64,000 bases of DNA from Sphingobacteriaceae bacterium GW460-11-11-14-LB5 (lineage in GTDB: Bacteria; Bacteroidota; Bacteroidia; Sphingobacteriales; Sphingobacteriaceae): assembly GCA_002151545.1 (NCBI GenBank), contig CP021237.1, forward strand, positions 496,001 through 560,000, read 5' to 3'. The notes below the pieces were generated by a model. The model saw only the letters and a program-made list of their open reading frames with translations. It was not told the origin of the DNA and searched no databases. Both the position numbers and the translations under genes were made by a program. Each line of letters opens with the position of its first letter. The stretch's first letter is position 1. Below are positions 55,194 through 64,000 of this stretch, one piece after another.

Positions 55194-56114
55194 ATGCATT
55201 GTAAAGTTGATATACATTTATTAGTTATTATAGGCATTATGATTTGCAGCGGTGGGTTTGGTGGATACCTAAATTACTTGCATAATTTTGATACTTTAGA
55301 CAAAGATAGTGGAGATAAAATTGGAAGGTTTAAATACATCCTATTGGGGATAGGTGCAGCGTTTTTGGTACCTGCTTTTCTAAAAATGATATCAAGTAAT
55401 CTTTCAATAAGTGATGACAATAATGATTATTTGATATTCGCTGGTTTTTGCTTAATTGCAGCTATCTTTTCAAGGCGGTTTATTAATACAATAGGTGAGA
55501 AAATATTAGAAGCTGCAAAAAATGCTGAGAAATCAGCGCAAGAAAGCAAACGAAAAATTGAAAATACACAGTTTGAACTTTCAACGGCAAAGGAGAGGAT
55601 CGAAGATGTGAAACTTGCTGTTGATTTAAAAAATGCACCCAAAGTTAATATCGAACGTGCTGATAACTCTCATAAAGAAAAATTGATAGAGTTGGCAAAT
55701 AGTTATGTTACGAAGACAAGTGTTCCTGATTATGCGGAAAGATTACGGTTGAAGGCAGAGTTAGGAAGAAAAATGGGGGAGATCATTGTACGCAATAATC
55801 TTTCAACTGAAGAGCTACTAAATCATTCTTCGGAGGGAATGATATTGGCTTTGTCTTATTTGGTTCAACTAAAGCCAAGTGAAAAAGGATTAGATCTACT
55901 AAAAATTATTTCTAAATCTGCCTCGCAACTTTATACAAAATATTCAATTTTAGTCTCTTTTGATACATTAGCCAGAAATAGTTACATCAATAAAACACAT
56001 GTTAAAGAAGTAGTTAATATTATTACAGCATTTCAGCAAAATGCCGACAATTCATTATTGAGAAAGATTCAGGATACGCTCACAATACTTAGTCTTATTG
56101 GTCCACTTGAGTAG
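55194..56114 (+). CDS. YEATS-associated-type three-helix membrane protein
   Basis: 306 residues. Helices at about 8-28 (LLVIIGIMICSGGFGGYLNYL), 50-66 (LLGIGAAFLVPAFLKMISSN) and 80-100 (LIFAGFCLIAAIFSRRFINTI), then a coiled coil (about 105-150) and a helical cytoplasmic domain. The GGFGGYLNY, LVPAFLKMISSN and AGFCLIAAIFSRRF segments match, from memory, the YLATT module that accompanies prokaryotic YEATS proteins in predicted membrane-stress or conflict systems. No YEATS domain or effector is adjacent, so the system role is unproven. Confidence 0.55.
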   Translation: MHCKVDIHLLVIIGIMICSGGFGGYLNYLHNFDTLDKDSGDKIGRFKYILLGIGAAFLVPAFLKMISSNLSISDDNNDYLIFAGFCLIAAIFSRRFINTIGEKILEAAKNAEKSAQESKRKIENTQFELSTAKERIEDVKLAVDLKNAPKVNIERADNSHKEKLIELANSYVTKTSVPDYAERLRLKAELGRKMGEIIVRNNLSTEELLNHSSEGMILALSYLVQLKPSEKGLDLLKIISKSASQLYTKYSILVSFDTLARNSYINKTHVKEVVNIITAFQQNADNSLLRKIQDTLTILSLIGPLE

Positions 56115-56199
56115 ATAGGAGTCTGTTTTATAATTCCGATTAAGTGATTTTGGCTTATTCCATCAATGAAAAACTATTGAGCTATCACCTGCTCAATAA

Positions 56200-56440
56200 A
56201 ACTGTTTACTGCAAACTAAAAACTACCTTACTGCATTGATAAAGTAATCAACCTATTTGTTAGAATTGTTAACTGCAGCAGTAAAGTCGATAAATGAAAG
56301 TTTAATGCTGTGGACTGCAAGTTTAAAACTTCCGGTAGAAAATTTAAAGTTAAGTATTGCAAGTTCCAAACCTAAGAACTACAAGTATAAAGTTGTTGAC
56401 AGATTATTTTAAAACTATTAATTGAAAGTTAAGAAAGCCC
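56200..56440 (+). repeat. Degenerate heptad-like tract
   Basis: ACTGCAA, ACTAAAA, ACTACCT and TACTGCA follow at 7-base steps near 56207-56235. Further right AAGTATA/AAGTTGT and many CTGCAAGTTT-like words recur with less strict spacing. It is a worn version of the tracts seen in the dcw cluster and at 60987. Confidence 0.4.
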
Positions 56441-56764
56441 GACTAAGAGGTAATACTATCAACCACAAGTTCAGATCTTATTCATTGCAATTATAGTGTT
56501 GTTACTAAATGTGTAGACTTACCAATTGTAAAATATGGCGTTATTTTGAATTAATCTTTTTTATGAAAGACCAGCAAGTCTTTTGGTCAGTTGAGTCTAT
56601 GGTTGTTTTTAAACTGTACAAAAAAAGAAAACTATCAAGGCTTTGTTCAAAATATATATTATCCAGTTATAGGTTAGTTATTTTTGCTGTTATTTAGTAA
56701 AAGAAATTTTCTGATAAAAGGTAGAAGGCGGTTAGTAGCTGGAAATTAAAATCTTATATAAAAG

Positions 56765-56799
56765 AAAAGAGACAATCTATCCAGACTTGTCTCTTTTTT
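56765..56799. terminator. Bidirectional terminator
   Basis: AAAAGAGACAA (56765-56775) pairs with TTGTCTCTTTT (56787-56797): perfect 11-bp stem, 11-base loop, T-runs on both strands. It could end a minus-strand transcript from the promoter at 56931. Confidence 0.8.
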
Positions 56800-56944
56800 C
56801 TAACCAAATATAAACCTGTTATGAGCCAGGCTTTGTCTTTAATCTTCTATCCGAACCGAAGTGCTTCAAGAAAATGATTTATCTTTTTTTATCGTGATAA
56901 ACATCGTTCCGTTTATTACTCTACAAATATAGTAAAAAATTTGA

Positions 56945-56963
56945 TAGTGTAAAAAATACACTA
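56945..56963. promoter_or_regulatory. GTGTA-N5-TACAC operator, site B
   Basis: TAGTGTAAAAAATACACTA, a perfect palindrome with arms of 7 around five A. It lies 14 bases upstream of a minus-strand TATATTTG box (56931-56924), so its target may be a minus-strand transcript ending at 56765. Confidence 0.6.
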
Positions 56964-57277
56964 AGAAAAATTTAAGTATTTTTTTTGTCATTTTTTATTT
57001 CCTGTTCCTTTTCTGTAAGCTTTTAGGATTTAAAACGACTGTGTTGCAAATATAGCTCAAAAATATGTTAAGTAATTGTTAAATATTATCAATTTATGGT
57101 ATTATTTAGTCAAACGTTTGTTTAGTTCTTGGGTAAATATGAATTTTTCTGAAATTTTAAGCCTATTTTTTGAGTTTTAGGTGTTGTTAAGTAAATTTTG
57201 GGTATAAAAATTAAATAAAAACTGATTTCGAATCGTTTTTGAGATGGAGTTTTATGGGTGAAAATTGTATTTAAAAC

Positions 57278-57313
57278 AAAAAGGCAACATTAATTGAATA
57301 ATGTTGCCTTTTA
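57278..57313 (-). terminator. Terminator of the glycolytic operon
   Basis: AAGGCAACATTA (57281-57292) pairs with TAATGTTGCCTT (57299-57310), 6-base loop, with A- and T-runs outside. It lies about 36 bases after the gap stop codon. Confidence 0.9.
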
Positions 57314-57348
57314 TTATGGTTTAAAAAAGCGCTTAGCGCAATTTTTTG

Positions 57349-59198
<1,850 letters not shown>

Positions 59199-59199
59199 A

Positions 59200-60186
59200 T
59201 TATATTGAAAGTACCTCTGTCATTTCCATTAAATCGGGCTCGAGTTTAAAAGAATGAGCGGTTAAAGCCTCTCTTATGCTGGTTAATTTTATTTCGTTTC
59301 CTTTTAAACCTACCATTTGCTCCGTTTCGCCTGCAATTAACGCATTTACTGCGGCAAAACCTAAACGACTGCCTAAAATTCTGTCGAAACTGCTTGGGCT
59401 ACCACCACGTTGAAGGTGGCCCAGTATCGTTACTTTGGTGTCGTAATGGTCAAAAGTTTCTTTTACTTTTTTTGCAATATCATAAGCACCGCCTTGTTTA
59501 TGGCCTTCGGCCACGATAACGATACTTGATGATTTTTTTGTAGCTGCGCCTAAGGCCAGTTTTTCAATCAATTCAGTTACACTGGTTTCCTTTTCTGGTA
59601 ACAAAACAGCTTCGGCACCGCTGGCAATTGAACTTCTTAGTGCAATACAGCCAGAGTCGCGGCCCATTACCTCTATAAAGAATAAACGGTCGTGTGCATC
59701 GGCAGTATCTCTGATTTTATCAATCGCTTCGATTACAGTATTAATAGCCGTATCGTAACCTAAGGTAAAATCTGATCCCACTAAGTCATTATCAATCGTG
59801 CCCGGTATCCCGATCACCTTAACGCCGAAAGTTTCTGAAAAGCGTTTCGCTCCGGTAAATGTTCCATCACCGCCGATTACCACTAGTCCATCAATGCCGT
59901 TTTTCTTTAAGTTATTGTAGGCAATCTGTTGACCTTCGTCTGTTTTAAACTCTAAACAGCGTGCAGTTTTTAATATGGTACCACCCAAGTGTAAAATATT
60001 ACTTACAGAACGGGCGTCCATTGGTTTTATGTTGTCGGTAATTAAACCCTGGTAACCTTGCATTACACCAAACATGTTAATGCCATGGTAAATTCCGGTA
60101 CGAACAACAGCTCTGATTGCAGCATTCATTCCAGGGGCGTCGCCTCCAGAAGTGAGTACAGCTATATTTTTTATATTTGGCTCCAT
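59200..60186 (-). CDS. pfkA: ATP-dependent 6-phosphofructokinase
   Basis: 328 residues. GGDAPGMNAAIRA (ATP loop), GGDGTFTGA, GTIDNDLVGSD (catalytic Asp) and FIEVMGRDSG. The Gly in GGDGT is typical of ATP- rather than pyrophosphate-dependent enzymes. It commits fructose-6-phosphate to glycolysis. Operator site C lies 17-37 bases upstream of the ATG, followed by a TATATTCG box. Confidence 0.95.
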   Translation of the reverse strand: MEPNIKNIAVLTSGGDAPGMNAAIRAVVRTGIYHGINMFGVMQGYQGLITDNIKPMDARSVSNILHLGGTILKTARCLEFKTDEGQQIAYNNLKKNGIDGLVVIGGDGTFTGAKRFSETFGVKVIGIPGTIDNDLVGSDFTLGYDTAINTVIEAIDKIRDTADAHDRLFFIEVMGRDSGCIALRSSIASGAEAVLLPEKETSVTELIEKLALGAATKKSSSIVIVAEGHKQGGAYDIAKKVKETFDHYDTKVTILGHLQRGGSPSSFDRILGSRLGFAAVNALIAGETEQMVGLKGNEIKLTSIREALTAHSFKLEPDLMEMTEVLSI

Positions 60187-60202
60187 CTTTATAACACGAA
60201 TA

Positions 60203-60223
60203 TAGTGTGTATTTTTTACACTA
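60203..60223. promoter_or_regulatory. GTGTA-N5-TACAC operator, site C, divergent pfkA / Nudix-regulator region
   Basis: Core GTGTATTTTTTACAC (60207-60221) with TACACTA on the right arm. It sits just upstream of the pfkA TATATTCG box on the minus strand and 75 bases before the Nudix-regulator gene on the plus strand, so one bound protein could control both. Confidence 0.65.
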
Positions 60224-60297
60224 AGTAATTTATTTTATTTTTTTTACTTAATATTGAAAGTCATACCTTTATCTGCTTAAAATAACTAAATTTTACT

Positions 60298-60987
60298 TTG
60301 GAACAAATTTTACCTCATTTAGATTCTGTATTCTCGATAGATTGCGTTTTGTTTGGATTTGATGGTAAGGAATTAAAAATCCTGCTAATTGAAAGGAATG
60401 AAGAACCGTTTAAAGATTGGTGGGCATTGCCCGGTAACATTGTTGGCCCTGATGAAAGTTTAGATCAATCAGCCTCCCGGATTTTGTACGAACTTACTGG
60501 TTTGCGTGGTATTTACATGGAACAGTATTATGCTTTTGGCGATCCGCACAGGCACCCCCAGGGTAGGGTAATTACTTTGGCTTATTATGCCTTGATCCGT
60601 TTGGGTGGCGATAAAGAGCTGAGGCCGATTAGCAGCTATGCCAAGCGAGCCAACTGGCTGCCAATTACTGATCTGCCTAAACTGGCTTTCGATCACCAGA
60701 AAATTTATGACAAAGGATTAGAAAAAATAAAACGCCGGATTAAACACCAGCCCATTGCTTTCGAACTCTTGCCGGAAAAATTTACTTTAACGCAATTACA
60801 GCATGTTTATGAACTGGTGCTGGGTAAAAAACTCGATAAAAGGAACTTTAGAAAGAAAATTGTGAGTTTTGGCGTGCTAAAGGAGCTTGATGAAAAACAA
60901 AAAGGTGTTTCTTATCGTGCAGCTACTTTATACCGTTTTGATAAACGTAAATATGCCAAACTTTTTGGTAAGGAGATTTCGTTCTAG
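60298..60987 (+). CDS. Nudix-domain transcription factor (NrtR/AraR type)
   Basis: 229 residues from TTG 60298. N-terminal Nudix fold (about 10-140) and a C-terminal winged helix (about 155-225, FTLTQLQHVYELVLGKKLDKRNFRKKIVSFGVL), the NrtR architecture. The Nudix box reads LPGNIVGPDESL...RILYELTGL, where two of the metal-binding Glu of REUxEExGU are Ile and Leu, so hydrolysis is unlikely and the domain probably senses a ligand. In Bacteroides a relative (AraR) controls arabinose genes. The GTGTA-N5-TACAC sites around it are its likely operators. Confidence 0.82.
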   Translation: MEQILPHLDSVFSIDCVLFGFDGKELKILLIERNEEPFKDWWALPGNIVGPDESLDQSASRILYELTGLRGIYMEQYYAFGDPHRHPQGRVITLAYYALIRLGGDKELRPISSYAKRANWLPITDLPKLAFDHQKIYDKGLEKIKRRIKHQPIAFELLPEKFTLTQLQHVYELVLGKKLDKRNFRKKIVSFGVLKELDEKQKGVSYRAATLYRFDKRKYAKLFGKEISF

Positions 60988-61043
60988 CGGAGAGCGATAA
61001 GCGGAAGGCGTTTGGCGTTGAGCGGAGGGCATAGCGCTAAAGT
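60987..61043 (+). repeat. Heptad-period tract with GC units
   Basis: GCG or GC begins every 7 bases from 60987: GCGGAGA, GCGATAA, GCGGAAG, GCGTTTG, GCGTTGA, GCGGAGG, GCATAGC, GCTAAAG, eight units in exact phase. The first base is the last base of the regulator stop codon. A less regular stretch (AAGACTA, AAGCGCT) follows to about 61100. Confidence 0.75.
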
Positions 61044-61122
61044 AAAAGCTAGATGTGATAACGGAGGACTTGAAGACTAAAGCGCTGAAAGACTAATACA
61101 ACTGAATAACTTATAAAAAAAG

Positions 61123-61153
61123 AAAATCCCCGGTTTGAAATCGGGGATTTTTA
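61123..61153. terminator. Bidirectional terminator between convergent genes
   Basis: AAATCCCCG (61124-61132) pairs with CGGGGATTT (61142-61150), 9-base loop, T-rich on both strands. It separates the Nudix regulator from the second kinase gene. Confidence 0.9.
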
Positions 61154-61168
61154 TTTTAATTCGTATTT

Positions 61169-61210
61169 GACTGCGGACTAAAGACTCCAGACTTAGGACT
61201 GAAAACTAAG
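61169..61210 (+). repeat. Heptad-period tract with GACT units
   Basis: GACTGCG, GACTAAA, GACTCCA, GACTTAG, GACTGAA, AACTAAG at 61169, 61176, 61183, 61190, 61197 and 61204, exact 7-base phase. It runs into the 3' end of the kinase gene on the minus strand. Confidence 0.75.
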
Positions 61211-62066
61211 CCTTAGGCGCTAGCTCCAGGTGGTAGTGAACCAAATCATCTATAGGTGAGCGGATAATTTTACCCACGCCCATTTCGTAACGGTCGGCTA
61301 CAATACTTAAAATATCACGGAAACTGTAACCTACAGAACCTACACAGTTTAACTTGTGATCTTTGTAGTTTGGATAGTGAATAACCAAAGCTTCGAAAAA
61401 TGCGGTAAATGCATAATCAATGGTTGCAAAGGCATAATCCTCGTAATTATCTTTAAAATCGTATAAGAATTTACTAAAGCTTGCGCAGAAACGGTTTGGC
61501 AATGGCTTGTTATAAATGTTATCGAAAATATCTTCGTTAGTTAAAGCGTAGTTATCATAAAAAGCTTCACGTAAGCCTTTCGGCATATAACCTTTCATGT
61601 AATCGCTTAAGATACGTTTACCAATGTACGAACCGCTGCCTTCATCACCCAGGAAATAACCTAATGAATCGATGTTCATGGTGATTTCAGATCCATCGTA
61701 AAGACATGAGTTAGTACCGGTACCTAAAATAGCAGCAAATCCTGGCTCGTTTCCAAGGAGTGCTCTAGATGAAGCAAGTAAATCATGGCCTACAAAAATG
61801 GTTGCATTAACAAAGATTTGTTGCATGGCATCAGCCACAATCTTAACATTTGCAGGTGTAGAACAGCCGGCACCGTAATAGTAAACTGCTGTTAATTTCT
61901 CTCTTTCCAAGTGGTCTGGAAGAGTCTCATTCAAAGACTTTACAATGTACTCTCCTTTTGAAAAATATGGATTGTAACCTTCGGTGTTAAAGTAAATTTT
62001 TCTGCCGGCCTCGTTAATCAAACACCAATTTGTTTTGGTAGATCCGCCGTCTGCAATTACTATCAT
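61206..62066 (-). CDS. BadF/BcrA-type kinase, N-acetylglucosamine kinase-like
   Basis: 286 residues from ATG 62066 (MIVIADGGSTKTNW); a GTG 24 bases upstream is in frame but falls next to a TACTTTTA -7-like box. Phosphate-1 DGGSTKT, phosphate-2 GTGTNSCLYDG and GYFLGDEGSG are complete, unlike the paralogue at 58356. Likely phosphorylates N-acetylglucosamine or a related sugar amine in the cytoplasm. Operator site D lies 104 bases upstream. Confidence 0.8.
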   Translation of the reverse strand: MIVIADGGSTKTNWCLINEAGRKIYFNTEGYNPYFSKGEYIVKSLNETLPDHLEREKLTAVYYYGAGCSTPANVKIVADAMQQIFVNATIFVGHDLLASSRALLGNEPGFAAILGTGTNSCLYDGSEITMNIDSLGYFLGDEGSGSYIGKRILSDYMKGYMPKGLREAFYDNYALTNEDIFDNIYNKPLPNRFCASFSKFLYDFKDNYEDYAFATIDYAFTAFFEALVIHYPNYKDHKLNCVGSVGYSFRDILSIVADRYEMGVGKIIRSPIDDLVHYHLELAPKA

Positions 62067-62169
62067 TTTATTTATTTTTGGTTTTAGCACGATAAAAGTA
62101 TAAAAAGTCTTATATTTTGTATCCTTTTTTTTAATAATTTTTTAACAATTTGTTGTTGTCGGAAATTAA

Positions 62170-62188
62170 GTGTGTAAAAAATACACTA
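62170..62188. promoter_or_regulatory. GTGTA-N5-TACAC operator, site D
   Basis: Core GTGTAAAAAATACAC (62172-62186), with TACACTA on the right arm. Located between the second kinase gene (minus, 104 bases away) and the threonine aldolase gene (plus, 98 bases away); the kinase is the more likely target. Confidence 0.6.
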
Positions 62189-62285
62189 TATAGGGCGTTT
62201 AATCGCCGAAAAACCTTAAAATTATACCAGAAAAGGCATTGGTCTTTTTTTTAACGTCAACAATATTTTACAAGCAGATAGCGAA

Positions 62286-63311
62286 ATGAACAACAGATTT
62301 TTAGATTTCAGGAGTGATACGGTAACCAAACCAACTGCCGGAATGTTGGATGCCATGATGAATGCAAAAGTGGGCGACGACGTTTTTGGTGAAGACGAAA
62401 CGGTGCATGCATTGGAAACAAAACTGGCTTCGATCTTTAATATGGAAGCCGGATTATTTTGTCCATCCGGAACGATGACGAACCAGATTGCGATTAAGTG
62501 TTTTACCCAACCCATGGATGAGGTGATCTGCGATCAGACGGCACATGTATACCGTTACGAAATCGGGGGCATCGCGTATCATTCCGGTGCATCGGTCAGG
62601 TTGTTATATGGCGATCGCGGGATTTTGACACCAGAGCTGATTGAGCCTGAAATCAATGAAGATAATATCCACTATCCCAATTCCAGTTTGGTGGTTTTAG
62701 AAAATACCGTAAATAAAGGTGGCGGAAGCTGTTATACCTTATCGCAAATTGCACCTATCCATCACCTCTGTAACATAAAAGGATTAAAGCTGCACTTAGA
62801 TGGTGCACGTATTTTTAATGCACTTGTGGCCACTGGCGATCAGGCAAGCGAATACGGCAAATATTTTGATGGTATTTCGGTTTGCCTGTCTAAAGGACTT
62901 GGAGCGCCTGTTGGTTCAGTGCTGCTGGGCAGCAAACAAATGATCCATAAAGCGCGGAAAATTAGAAAAGCTTTTGGTGGAGGCATGCGCCAGGCTGGTT
63001 TTTTAGCAGCGGCAGGTATTTATGCGCTCGATCATCACGTCACACGTTTGAAAGACGATCACGCCCATGCACAGGCTTTAGCTAATGCACTGGCCAGCAC
63101 AAAATATGTAAAATCGGTCATGCCGGTTGAAACCAATATTGTTATTTTTGAAGTAGAAAAGGGATCAGCAGAGAAAATTGTACACCAGTTTAAAGAAAAA
63201 GGACTGCATTGCAATACCACCAGTGCCAGTACCATCCGTTTGGTAACACACCTGGATCTAAGTACTGAAATGATCGATCAGGCAATTGAAATAATATTAC
63301 ATTTGTCTTAG
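62286..63311 (+). CDS. Low-specificity threonine aldolase family protein
   Basis: 341 residues, PLP fold type I. DFRSDTVTKPTAGML at the N-terminus, HLDGARIFNAL near residue 165 and the Schiff-base lysine in VCLSKGLGAPVGSVL near 205. It cleaves L-threonine or L-allo-threonine to glycine and acetaldehyde. No close operon partner upstream. Alternative members of the family act on beta-hydroxyaspartate or phenylserine. Confidence 0.9.
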   Translation: MNNRFLDFRSDTVTKPTAGMLDAMMNAKVGDDVFGEDETVHALETKLASIFNMEAGLFCPSGTMTNQIAIKCFTQPMDEVICDQTAHVYRYEIGGIAYHSGASVRLLYGDRGILTPELIEPEINEDNIHYPNSSLVVLENTVNKGGGSCYTLSQIAPIHHLCNIKGLKLHLDGARIFNALVATGDQASEYGKYFDGISVCLSKGLGAPVGSVLLGSKQMIHKARKIRKAFGGGMRQAGFLAAAGIYALDHHVTRLKDDHAHAQALANALASTKYVKSVMPVETNIVIFEVEKGSAEKIVHQFKEKGLHCNTTSASTIRLVTHLDLSTEMIDQAIEIILHLS

Positions 63312-63322
63312 ACAGGGTTTTA

Positions 63323-63350
63323 AGTCCTGAGTCTTTAGTCCTGAGTCAAT
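63323..63350 (+). repeat. Heptad-period tract with AGTC units
   Basis: AGTCCTG, AGTCTTT, AGTCCTG, AGTCAAT at 63323, 63330, 63337 and 63344, exact 7-base phase, filling most of the gap between the threonine aldolase stop and the next ATG. Confidence 0.75.
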
Positions 63351-64000
63351 ATGTCTAATGAAATGCTAACCAAGATGCCCGAAAACTCCAAAGCCCAAAC
63401 GCCAATCTCCAAACTCCTAGTCGCTAACCGTGGCGAAATTGCTTTGCGTATCATGCGCTCGGCGAAAGAAATGGGTATAAAAACGGTTGCCGTTTTTTCT
63501 GAAGCAGACCGTAATGCACTGCATGTACGTTATGCCGATGAGGCGGTTTGTATTGGGCCAGCACCATCTAACCAAAGTTATCTGGTAGGAGAGAAGATTA
63601 TTGGTGCCTGTAAATTAACGGGAGCCGAAGCCATTCATCCCGGTTATGGATTTTTATCAGAAAATGCTGGTTTTGCACAAATGGTTGCCGATGCAGGCCT
63701 GATTTTGGTTGGTCCTTCGCCACAGGCCATGGAAACGATGGGCAATAAACTCTCGGCAAAGGCAGCAGCGCTAAAATATAACATCCCCATGGTGCCCGGA
63801 ACAGAAGAAGCCATTCAGGATGTGAACGAGGCAAAACAGCGTGCCATCGAAGTCGGTTTCCCGATATTGATTAAAGCTGCTGCAGGTGGCGGAGGCAAGG
63901 GCATGCGTATTGTGGAGCGGGCTGAAGATTTTGAAGAACAAATGCAGCTTGCCGTAAGTGAAGCCACCTCAGCTTTTGGCGATGGGGCTGTTTTTATTGA
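63351..64000 (+). CDS. Biotin carboxylase (N-terminal part; runs off the window)
   Basis: At least 216 residues from ATG 63351, with in-frame alternatives at 63363 and 63375. After a variable N-terminus, KLLVANRGEIALRIMRSAKEMG, AIHPGYGFLSENAGFA and the ATP-grasp loop KAAAGGGGKGMRIV identify a biotin carboxylase. It could belong to acetyl-CoA, propionyl-CoA or a related carboxylase; the N-terminal part alone cannot separate these. The end lies outside the window. Confidence 0.9.
   Translation, partial: MSNEMLTKMPENSKAQTPISKLLVANRGEIALRIMRSAKEMGIKTVAVFSEADRNALHVRYADEAVCIGPAPSNQSYLVGEKIIGACKLTGAEAIHPGYGFLSENAGFAQMVADAGLILVGPSPQAMETMGNKLSAKAAALKYNIPMVPGTEEAIQDVNEAKQRAIEVGFPILIKAAAGGGGKGMRIVERAEDFEEQMQLAVSEATSAFGDGAVFI

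Larger units (their letters stand above)
56115..57348. other. 1.2-kb gene-poor region before gap
   Basis: No convincing protein gene; a 62-codon frame at 56509-56697 lacks a plausible start signal or family features. Contents: a heptad-like tract (56200-56440), a bidirectional terminator (56765-56799), a minus-strand promoter (TATATTTG at 56931-56924), operator site B (56945-56963) and the gap terminator (57278-57313). Another TATATTTG-like box on the minus strand is near 57050. It may encode a small RNA or peptide on the minus strand. Confidence 0.5.

Noticed and set aside
56509-56697. 62-codon frame in the gene-poor region before gap
   Set aside because: AT-rich, no promoter or ribosome-binding signal of note, no family features; likely chance.

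Overview
The window reads as chromosome of a member of the Bacteroidota, most likely family Sphingobacteriaceae and close to Pedobacter. Grounds: promoters of the TAnnTTTG (-7) / TTG (-33) type instead of TATAAT; few strong Shine-Dalgarno sequences; a SusC/RagA-like TonB receptor; a bacterial serine palmitoyltransferase; type IX secretion (T9SS) genes of the PorP/SprF and gliding C-terminal-domain types; a Chlamydia-type mini histone H1; and a division/cell-wall (dcw) cluster in the usual Bacteroidota order. Family and genus are inferred from gene content and protein resemblance, not from an alignment. No rRNA, tRNA, CRISPR array, prophage or intact insertion sequence was seen.

Layout. 1-930: tail of an unknown gene and a VapBC-like toxin-antitoxin pair whose toxin is frameshifted. 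1328-17809: a complete dcw cluster, all on the plus strand (mraZ, rsmH, ftsL-like, ftsI, murE, mraY, murD, ftsW, murG, murC, ftsQ, ftsA, ftsZ), preceded by MraZ-type direct repeats and closed by a strong terminator. 17976-21617: serine palmitoyltransferase, mini histone, a Crp/AraC hybrid regulator and an acetyltransferase. 21740-31086: mainly minus-strand housekeeping genes (dapA, ligA, an AcpH-like protein), plus-strand tyrS, a decayed membrane-protein gene and a Fic protein with a small partner. 31370-35650: a metal-uptake-like operon (MerC-like protein, small lipoprotein, ABC ATPase and permease, three DUF3299-like exported proteins, Fur/Zur-family regulator) behind a promoter holding two GCAA-N5-TTGC dyads. 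35654-39452: LuxE-like protein, small membrane protein, penicillin acylase. 39649-47469: TonB receptor, GH31 alpha-glucosidase, glgB. 48179-54415: secreted Ig-like/T9SS surface proteins with a PorP/SprF protein, then a sigma-region-2-only protein and a Crp-like regulator. 54416-57348: gene-poor region with structured RNA candidates and a YEATS-associated-type membrane protein. 57349-64000: glycolytic operon pfkA / BadF-type kinase / gap, a Nudix-fold (NrtR/AraR-type) regulator, a second BadF-type kinase, a threonine aldolase and the start of a biotin carboxylase.

How the parts may work together. A 19-bp palindrome with core GTGTA-N5-TACAC occurs at 42848, 56945, 60205 and 62170: upstream of the alpha-glucosidase/glgB pair, a gene-poor promoter, the pfkA operon / Nudix-regulator divergent region, and the second kinase. 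I propose that the Nudix-domain protein, whose catalytic Nudix motif is degenerate, is a transcription factor linking glycogen/maltodextrin handling to glycolysis. The zinc-like operon appears to be a second self-contained, self-regulated unit. A third theme is a set of intergenic tracts with strict 7-bp periodicity but a different unit sequence in each tract.
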